43,488 nucleotides of DNA, taken from positions 1 through 43,488 of the IMG/VR virus record IMGVR_UViG_3300030110_003253; one strand, 5' to 3'. The notes under the pieces were generated by a model. It saw nothing but the letters and a program-made list of their open reading frames with translations. It had not been told where the DNA came from and did no database searches. The DNA is from a virus. The position numbers and the translations under genes are program-made. Shown here piece after piece: positions 39,459 through 43,488 of the stretch (within the stretch, counting starts at the first letter, position 1; each line of letters starts with the position of its first letter).

Positions 39459-39709
39459 AAGGACAACCAACAAATAGTAACATCCTGGATGTTAATCCAG
39501 GACCATTATCCTTCACTATAGGTGATTGGGATGATGCACAATTATTCTATGCAGCAGTTCCTATCAATGGAAATAAACTTGCTATTGTTCATCAAGCAAA
39601 CATCATCAAGATATGCAGGAACACACAATCTGCCAGAAACTTTATAGCAAAGCACCAGAAAAAACGTAAGAAGATTGTTAGTTACCCACAAAGTGGACCC
39701 ATTGTATGA
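39455..39709 (+). CDS. small hypothetical protein
   Basis: 84 residues from the ATG at 39455 (ATGA with the previous stop; an upstream GTG at 39437 is less likely). It has a beta-rich core (GPLSFTIGDWDDAQLFYAAV, KLAIVHQANIIKICR) and a basic C-terminus (KHQKKRKKIVSY). The last 11 codons are read through copy 4 of the 28-bp element, ending PQSGPIV. Basic tail suggests nucleic-acid contact. Function unknown. Confidence 0.66.
   Translation: MKGQPTNSNILDVNPGPLSFTIGDWDDAQLFYAAVPINGNKLAIVHQANIIKICRNTQSARNFIAKHQKKRKKIVSYPQSGPIV
39678..39705 (+). promoter_or_regulatory. 28-bp promoter element, copy 4
   Basis: TTAGTT (39678-39683), spacer ACCCACAAAGTGGACC, then CATTGT in the -10 place (39700-39705). 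It lies wholly inside the coding end of 39455 and is the most diverged at the -10. Confidence 0.65.
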
Positions 39710-39720
39710 CAAGCACTAAA

Positions 39721-40611
39721 ATGACTCAGACACACATTGAACATCCTGAGGACACCATTTTGACTGGTGACCTGTCTGCCATTGAAGCACTTTACTGCAA
39801 AGAAAGCAAAGTATCCATGAAGATGGATGGTATGTCATTAGTTTGGGGCACCAATCCTGACAATGGTGAGTTCTTTGTCTGCACAAAGGCAGCATTTAAC
39901 AAGAAGAAAGACAGAAAGTGTTACAATCATGATGACCTTTACAAGCACTTTGGTCATCAAATGCAAGTGTTTGAGGTTCTATCACATTGCCTGAAGTATC
40001 TGCCTAGAACTGAGAACATCTATTGGGGTGATTGGTTGGGGTTTGGTCGCACTCACATTGTGCAACAAAATACCCTAACATATGTTTTTGCAGAGAAACC
40101 TTCACAAAAACTTATCATTGCACCTCACACTAAAGTAACTATTGCTGGTGAATTTTGTAATGCTATTTGTGAACCACTGGATGAAATCTTTGATGATACT
40201 GCTATCATCAAGTGGGTACAACCTTCAGTTGATCGTATGCCACCAACTGAGTTTGACATCACTGATTTAGATACAAGCAAGGTACAGTTTATGTCTCCTT
40301 CAGAGGCATCTGTGGCACTCCGTAACATCAATGGATTGATTAGGGAGGGTGTTGACCTTACTGACACTGTTTTACTTGATGTGTTGGGTGACATCTACCT
40401 TGTCAATCTTTACCTGATGGTGGTAGAGATGAAAGAGGAAGTTATGGACAGTTTCATCATCAATGATGCCCCAATGTCCTTCATCTATGATGACATTGAG
40501 GTTGATGGTGAGGGGTTTGTTATGTCAAATGATTATGGAACTTTCAAACTAGTTGATCGTCCTTGCTTTGCTTATGCTAACTTCAACTCAGGCAAATTTG
40601 CAAAGAATTAA
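39721..40611 (+). CDS. putative nucleotidyltransferase of the ligase superfamily (KxDG)
   Basis: 296 residues from the ATG at 39721; an in-frame ATG at 39706 abuts the promoter element and would precede the likely transcript start. Candidate ligase motifs, in order: KMDG with Lys34 (motif I, in VSMKMDGMSLVWG), an acidic aromatic region VFEVLSHCL, EGFVM with Glu264 (motif IV) and FKLVDR with Lys276 (motif V). These are the hallmarks of ATP-dependent DNA/RNA ligases and relatives, but overall similarity to known ligases is low and the spacing between I and IV is long. Role could be RNA or DNA end repair. Single gene behind copy 4. Confidence 0.6.
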   Translation: MTQTHIEHPEDTILTGDLSAIEALYCKESKVSMKMDGMSLVWGTNPDNGEFFVCTKAAFNKKKDRKCYNHDDLYKHFGHQMQVFEVLSHCLKYLPRTENIYWGDWLGFGRTHIVQQNTLTYVFAEKPSQKLIIAPHTKVTIAGEFCNAICEPLDEIFDDTAIIKWVQPSVDRMPPTEFDITDLDTSKVQFMSPSEASVALRNINGLIREGVDLTDTVLLDVLGDIYLVNLYLMVVEMKEEVMDSFIINDAPMSFIYDDIEVDGEGFVMSNDYGTFKLVDRPCFAYANFNSGKFAKN

Positions 40612-40613
40612 AG

Positions 40614-40641
40614 TTAGTTACCTTTAAAGTGGACCTATAGT
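40614..40641 (+). promoter_or_regulatory. 28-bp promoter element, copy 5
   Basis: TTAGTT (40614-40619), spacer ACCTTTAAAGTGGACC, TATAGT (40636-40641), 15 bases before ATG 40657. It begins two bases after the stop of the ligase-like gene. Confidence 0.8.
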
Positions 40642-40656
40642 ATGAGAACACAATCA

Positions 40657-40878
40657 ATGGCAAAAACAATCTTCCAACTAACACCACCTGAGCAACAAGC
40701 AAAATGGGATGACATTATGGGTCAAATGTGTCAGTTTGTCAGTGAATCAAATGCTGACATTGATATGGCATATGATTGGGTATGTGAGATGATGGAATGT
40801 GATGGATTTGTAGAGAATGAAACAGCATGGGATAGTTTCTATGATACATTCACTGAAGCATATGCTGCTGCTGAATGA
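40657..40878 (+). CDS. small acidic hypothetical protein
   Basis: 73 residues from ATG 40657; an ATG at 40642 is directly attached to the -10 and is unlikely. Helical and strongly acidic (TPPEQQAKWDDIMGQMCQFV, WVCEMMECDGFVENETAWDS). Coupled by ATGA to 40875. Function unknown. Confidence 0.68.
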   Translation: MAKTIFQLTPPEQQAKWDDIMGQMCQFVSESNADIDMAYDWVCEMMECDGFVENETAWDSFYDTFTEAYAAAE

Positions 40879-41285
40879 ACATTATTGATCAAACATTTCA
40901 ACCCTATCACACTTTTCTAATGCAAACTGCTGAACTTTCTATCACCAACCTTGGTGCTGATAAAACTCTCTTTCTGCTTGAAGCATTGCTTGAAACTGTT
41001 AATAATAAGTGGAAGGTCAATTCTATTGAATCAGGCAGGTGTGTTTATACTAATTGGGAATATGAAGTAGGAAGGAAATATATTAAAGTATGGCAATTCA
41101 TGGTTGTCAATGGTGAGAGAAACAGGGGCAGGAGTTGTGTTATGTTTGTTGATAAAAATACTGGTGCTTGCTATAAATCAGCATCATACAAAGCACCTGC
41201 TGTAGGTATCAGGTTCTGGATCAATCAATTAGCAGATAACCCAGATATTTGTGATGAGCATGGTTCTTTTCTTTACATTCGTTAA
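40875..41285 (+). CDS. small protein with FVDK-TGA-Y domain
   Basis: 136 residues. N-terminal helical part (LGADKTLFLLEALLETVNNK), then a beta-rich half: GRKYIKVWQFMVVNGERNRG, VMFVDKNTGACYKSASYKAP. The second part has the same design as the core of 33489, so this may be a longer paralogue. No catalytic motif is seen. Function unknown. Confidence 0.7.
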   Translation: MNIIDQTFQPYHTFLMQTAELSITNLGADKTLFLLEALLETVNNKWKVNSIESGRCVYTNWEYEVGRKYIKVWQFMVVNGERNRGRSCVMFVDKNTGACYKSASYKAPAVGIRFWINQLADNPDICDEHGSFLYIR

Positions 41286-41302
41286 TAAATATAACAACCC
41301 CT

Positions 41303-41563
41303 ATGAACATTCTAGTGACTGAAGACAAACAAATTGTTGAGATTCCTGATGGATCAGAATTGATTGATGATACATTTTATGTCTGGAAAACTAGGTTTGA
41401 TTTGCACTCTACCATGACAAAAGAAGGGAGGAAGATGCTTACCTCCCTAGAGAAAGATGAGGCAATTAAGATGACCAGATGGCATCTTAAATGTGAGCAG
41501 GATGGTACAATGAAAGATTACACTTATGTGATTGGTGATGCAAATGTGAGTGGAAAACTGTAG
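41303..41563 (+). CDS. small hypothetical protein
   Basis: 86 residues: a beta-hairpin start (MNILVTEDKQIVEIPDGSEL), then DDTFYVWKTRFDLHSTMTKE, a basic helical part and KDYTYVIGDANVSGKL. It follows 40875 by 17 bases and belongs to the same transcript unless the AATAAATA run before it acts as a late promoter. Function unknown. Confidence 0.66.
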   Translation: MNILVTEDKQIVEIPDGSELIDDTFYVWKTRFDLHSTMTKEGRKMLTSLEKDEAIKMTRWHLKCEQDGTMKDYTYVIGDANVSGKL

Positions 41564-41571
41564 ATAGATTG

Positions 41572-41599
41572 TTAGTTACCTCTAAAGTGGACCTATAGC
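41572..41599 (+). promoter_or_regulatory. 28-bp promoter element, copy 6
   Basis: TTAGTT (41572-41577), spacer ACCTCTAAAGTGGACC, TATAGC (41594-41599), 19 bases before ATG 41619. Confidence 0.8.
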
Positions 41600-41618
41600 A
41601 TAAGCACACTTCAAAATT

Positions 41619-41885
41619 ATGAAATTCACTATCACTGACAAAAAAGTATTGATTAACAACATGAATCACACTGTGACTGCTGTTAATGGATTAGACAGAA
41701 TTGGTATCAACACCAGACTGCATTATATCAATGAAGAACTCCTTAAGTTACGCACAAAGCAGTCTGAGTTAGTAGCAATGAGAGATGAACTTGACAGGAT
41801 TTGTGAGATGCAAGAGGCAGGAGAATCTGCTGATGATTGTGATAACTTGTTTGAGCAAATGTTTGGTTTTGATGAGGCAGCATGA
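41619..41885 (+). CDS. small coiled-coil hypothetical protein
   Basis: 88 residues. The region from about residue 35 (LHYINEELLKLRTKQSELVA, MRDELDRICEMQEAG) is a likely coiled coil, and the tail is acidic (DDCDNLFEQMFGFDEAA). It could dimerise or partner another protein. It is coupled to 41882 by ATGA. Confidence 0.7.
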   Translation: MKFTITDKKVLINNMNHTVTAVNGLDRIGINTRLHYINEELLKLRTKQSELVAMRDELDRICEMQEAGESADDCDNLFEQMFGFDEAA

Positions 41886-42049
41886 CTAAAAAACAAGTTC
41901 TTGACATTGTAGGTAAAACTGCAAACAAAATTGATCCTAACATGGACAGACTAGAGAAATTTGATGTATTTTGTAGAGTCTGTGATAGTGCATTAGAAGA
42001 CTTCAGAATCACACAAGAGCAACACAAAAGGTGGACTAACATTTTCTGA
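41882..42049 (+). CDS. small hypothetical protein (55 residues)
   Basis: MTKKQVLDIVGKTANKIDPN, then KFDVFCRVCDSALEDFRITQ. CRVC could bind metal as a half site. The ATGA overlap with 41619 and exact fit before copy 7 of the element support a real gene. Function unknown. Confidence 0.66.
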   Translation: MTKKQVLDIVGKTANKIDPNMDRLEKFDVFCRVCDSALEDFRITQEQHKRWTNIF

Positions 42050-42056
42050 TAGATTG

Positions 42057-42084
42057 TTAGTTACCTCTAAACTGGTCCTATAGT
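42057..42084 (+). promoter_or_regulatory. 28-bp promoter element, copy 7
   Basis: TTAGTT (42057-42062), spacer ACCTCTAAACTGGTCC, TATAGT (42079-42084), 15 bases before ATG 42100, with an ACCAACCA leader. Confidence 0.8.
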
Positions 42085-42099
42085 GTAAGCAACCAACCA

Positions 42100-42264
42100 A
42101 TGAAACCTTATCCCCTTGGCATTGACAATCCCATCCTAGTTAAGGGTGTATGGGGTTCACATAAGTGGGCATTGTATTGGAAGGAAGATATGCAAAAGAT
42201 CGCAACATTCTCCAATCAATTCACTGCTTATCAGGCAAGATCTTTTATCCTTGAATCATTATGA
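42100..42264 (+). CDS. small hypothetical protein (54 residues)
   Basis: MKPYPLGIDNPILVKGVWGS, KWALYWKEDMQKIATFSNQF, then an amphipathic helix (YQARSFILESL). First gene of the copy-7 unit, coupled by ATGA to 42261. Looks like a small beta-plus-helix protein; not recognised. Confidence 0.66.
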   Translation: MKPYPLGIDNPILVKGVWGSHKWALYWKEDMQKIATFSNQFTAYQARSFILESL

Positions 42265-42440
42265 CACACAAAAACCCCTACATTCAAACCCTAGTTGAGA
42301 TGGGTTATGACAAACAAGATGTTCAGGTAGCATCAACAATGTTTCAAAAGAAAACATTTCCCTGTGTAATCCATGGCAGGCAGTTTGATACTGAAGAACA
42401 GTATCATGCTGAGTTGCATGACTTTATGAATGGAATGTGA
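42261..42440 (+). CDS. small hypothetical protein (59 residues)
   Basis: MTHKNPYIQTLVEMGYDKQD, VQVASTMFQKKTFPCVIHGR, then a His-rich acidic helix (TEEQYHAELHDFMNGM). ATGA start overlap with 42100. The LVEMGYDKQDV segment recalls a UBA-like helix pair, a weak impression only. Confidence 0.63.
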   Translation: MTHKNPYIQTLVEMGYDKQDVQVASTMFQKKTFPCVIHGRQFDTEEQYHAELHDFMNGM

Positions 42441-42442
42441 TT

Positions 42443-42613
42443 ATGAAAAAACTTAACAAATTCAGAAAAGATGGTGTTCAGGATAGAGTCATTGAAGGTT
42501 ATCTGTCTAACCCAGAATTTATGACAGAATTTCTTCACAACTATCTTGACAATCTAAGTCATAAAGAATGGACTGATATGTTTCAAAATTATCTAAACAA
42601 AACACACAACTGA
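42443..42613 (+). CDS. small basic hypothetical protein (56 residues)
   Basis: MKKLNKFRKDGVQDRVIEGY, LSNPEFMTEFLHNYLDNLSH, then KEWTDMFQNYLNKTHN. Basic N-terminus and helical body. It starts two bases after the preceding stop, and its stop shares a base with the ATG of the next gene. Confidence 0.65.
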   Translation: MKKLNKFRKDGVQDRVIEGYLSNPEFMTEFLHNYLDNLSHKEWTDMFQNYLNKTHN

Positions 42614-42804
42614 TGAAAACCACCACAGCAACTTACAAAATTGATGTCACTCTAGAGGGTGGCAAAGGTGTTATTTTTGAGAAAACAATGCCAACCAAAC
42701 CAACAACACAAAAGGGCATTAAATCACAAAACAACAAACTAGAACAATGGGCAATGAATAACTTTCCAAACTGTAAAGAAATTAACATCACCCCTATTAA
42801 CTAA
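42613..42804 (+). CDS. small basic hypothetical protein (63 residues)
   Basis: 63 residues, Lys/Thr-rich beta start (MKTTTATYKIDVTLEGGKGV) and a polar second half (KPTTQKGIKSQNNKLEQWAM, NNFPNCKEINITP). Its start is coupled (TGATG) to the previous gene. Composition is consistent with a small nucleic-acid or ribosome contact protein, not provable here. Confidence 0.64.
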   Translation: MKTTTATYKIDVTLEGGKGVIFEKTMPTKPTTQKGIKSQNNKLEQWAMNNFPNCKEINITPIN

Positions 42805-42806
42805 TC

Positions 42807-42941
42807 ATGATTGAGTTTATCATTGCTACTGCTATTCTAGTTGGAAAAGCAGACATTTCTCATAATAAAGTAATGTATGAGTTTCTCAATGAGGATGGAA
42901 CAATCACTACTGTAGTTAACACTGAAATAGATGCAATTTAG
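42807..42941 (+). CDS. tiny hypothetical protein (44 residues)
   Basis: It begins with a hydrophobic stretch (MIEFIIATAILVGKADISHN) that is short for a transmembrane helix but possible, then a beta-type polar tail (NEDGTITTVVNTEIDAI). It starts two bases after the previous stop and ends just before copy 8. A peripheral membrane peptide is possible. Confidence 0.55.
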   Translation: MIEFIIATAILVGKADISHNKVMYEFLNEDGTITTVVNTEIDAI

Positions 42942-42953
42942 TTTGAATTAAAG

Positions 42954-42981
42954 TTAGTTACCTCTAAACTGGACCTATAGT
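42954..42981 (+). promoter_or_regulatory. 28-bp promoter element, copy 8
   Basis: TTAGTT (42954-42959), spacer ACCTCTAAACTGGACC, TATAGT (42976-42981). ATG 42982 follows at once; the ATG at 43000, 18 bases on, is preferred. Confidence 0.8.
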
Positions 42982-42999
42982 ATGGATACCACTCAAACA

Positions 43000-43254
43000 A
43001 TGACTTCAACCTATCAGACACAACTCACAGACCAATCCTACAATGGATGGACTAATTATGAAACCTGGAATGTTTCACTTTGGTTGCAAAATGATGAAGG
43101 TTTGTATGATCTTGCCAGAGGATGGGCAGAGCATGGATATAAGTCACTTTCACACATGTTGATTGAGATGAGTCCTGCAACTCCTGATGGTGTTAAGTGG
43201 GATGATGATTCTCTCAACATTATTGAACTTAATGAGATGCTAAGTGAGTTGTGA
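43000..43254 (+). CDS. small protein with NYETWNVxLWL domain
   Basis: 84 residues from ATG 43000. The core YNGWTNYETWNVSLWLQNDE, then GLYDLARGWAEHGYKSLSHM, is a widespread small domain in phages, plasmids and bacteria (NYETW...LW.DN...Y), thought to be an accessory or antirestriction-type protein, though its role is unproven. Acidic tail (DDDSLNIIELNEMLSEL). Single gene of the copy-8 unit. Confidence 0.72.
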   Translation: MTSTYQTQLTDQSYNGWTNYETWNVSLWLQNDEGLYDLARGWAEHGYKSLSHMLIEMSPATPDGVKWDDDSLNIIELNEMLSEL

Positions 43255-43260
43255 TTAAAG

Positions 43261-43288
43261 TTAGTTACCTCTAAAGTGGTCCTATAGT
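43261..43288 (+). promoter_or_regulatory. 28-bp promoter element, copy 9
   Basis: TTAGTT (43261-43266), spacer ACCTCTAAAGTGGTCC, TATAGT (43283-43288). Unlike the others it has a long, pyrimidine-rich leader of about 100 bases before the next start at 43390. Confidence 0.8.
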
Positions 43289-43389
43289 ATAAGGGTTCAG
43301 TCTTCTCACTCCCACTTCTCTCCTAGCATTGTTTCTGAGAGTTTGCTTCACTGACCCCCAAAACATTTTTCACACTACTAACACACATC

Positions 43390-43488
43390 ATGCGTAAGAT
43401 TGAATCACAAATGATTGAAGCAATCAATCAAGAGAAAGATTGGAAATCAGGAAATACTAAAGTCATCAATTTCTATAATGATGGTAAA
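43390..43488 (+). CDS. small conserved-type protein, cut by the window end
   Basis: 33 codons visible: MRKIESQMIEAINQEKDWKS, GNTKVINFYNDGK and open at the end. The pattern MRKIE.QM..AI....W.SGNT.V is a short domain I know from many cyanophages and some other phages, usually about 70-90 residues, function unknown. It lies about 100 bases after element copy 9. Confidence 0.72.
   Translation, partial: MRKIESQMIEAINQEKDWKSGNTKVINFYNDGK

Noticed and set aside
41285-41291. ATAAATA before the gene at 41303
   Set aside because: It lies in an early-type operon, lacks the usual extension, and falls in an AT-rich gap; treated as chance.

Overview
The window reads as part of the genome of a T4-like marine cyanophage (a Synechococcus or Prochlorococcus myovirus). 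This rests on AT-rich DNA with every recognisable gene on the + strand, T4-type late promoters (ATAAATA or CTAAATA) in front of virion genes, a phage tRNA-Leu, several 2-oxoglutarate/Fe(II) oxygenases, very long modular tail fibres and a dense array of small overlapping ORFs. Family assignments come from reading motifs by eye; no database search was run.

Layout. (1) 1-2472: end of a 2OG oxygenase, a virion structural protein, three small genes, a tRNA-Leu(UAA) that overlaps the end of one of them, and a strong terminator. (2) 2476-30703: about 28 kb of late structural genes, almost all tail fibre or adhesin. It holds a 1962-residue beta-helix-like protein, a glycine-rich adhesin with Ig-like domains, a 1754-residue protein with LamG, cupredoxin-like, F5/8-like and SPRY-like modules, and two sister fibres made of 40 and 38 seventeen-residue repeats ending in S74 self-cleaving chaperones. 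Several further fibres share shuffled modules. (3) 30710-32147: consensus sigma70 promoter, two overlapping 2OG oxygenase genes and a terminator. (4) 32128-35326: small-gene block with sigma70-type promoters, including a secreted HEXXH putative metalloprotease and a tiny membrane protein. (5) 35354-36808: an isolated late pair, a small protein and a 411-residue very basic low-complexity protein. (6) 36821-43488: an early/middle-type region in which nine copies of one 28-bp element (TTAGTT, 16-bp conserved spacer, TATAGT) each precede a small transcription unit. The units encode an SF2 helicase, a ligase-like KxDG protein and many small unknowns, mostly joined by ATGA overlaps.

How it works together. 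Late genes in regions 2 and 5 are probably read by host RNA polymerase carrying the phage late sigma factor. Regions 3 and 4 use host-sigma70-like promoters. Region 6 appears to be a coordinated regulon driven by the repeated 28-bp element, whose conservation through the spacer suggests a DNA-binding regulator in addition to sigma. The most notable item is this repeat family. There is no gene-free stretch above 300 bases; the longest gap is about 100-135 bases before the last, truncated gene.
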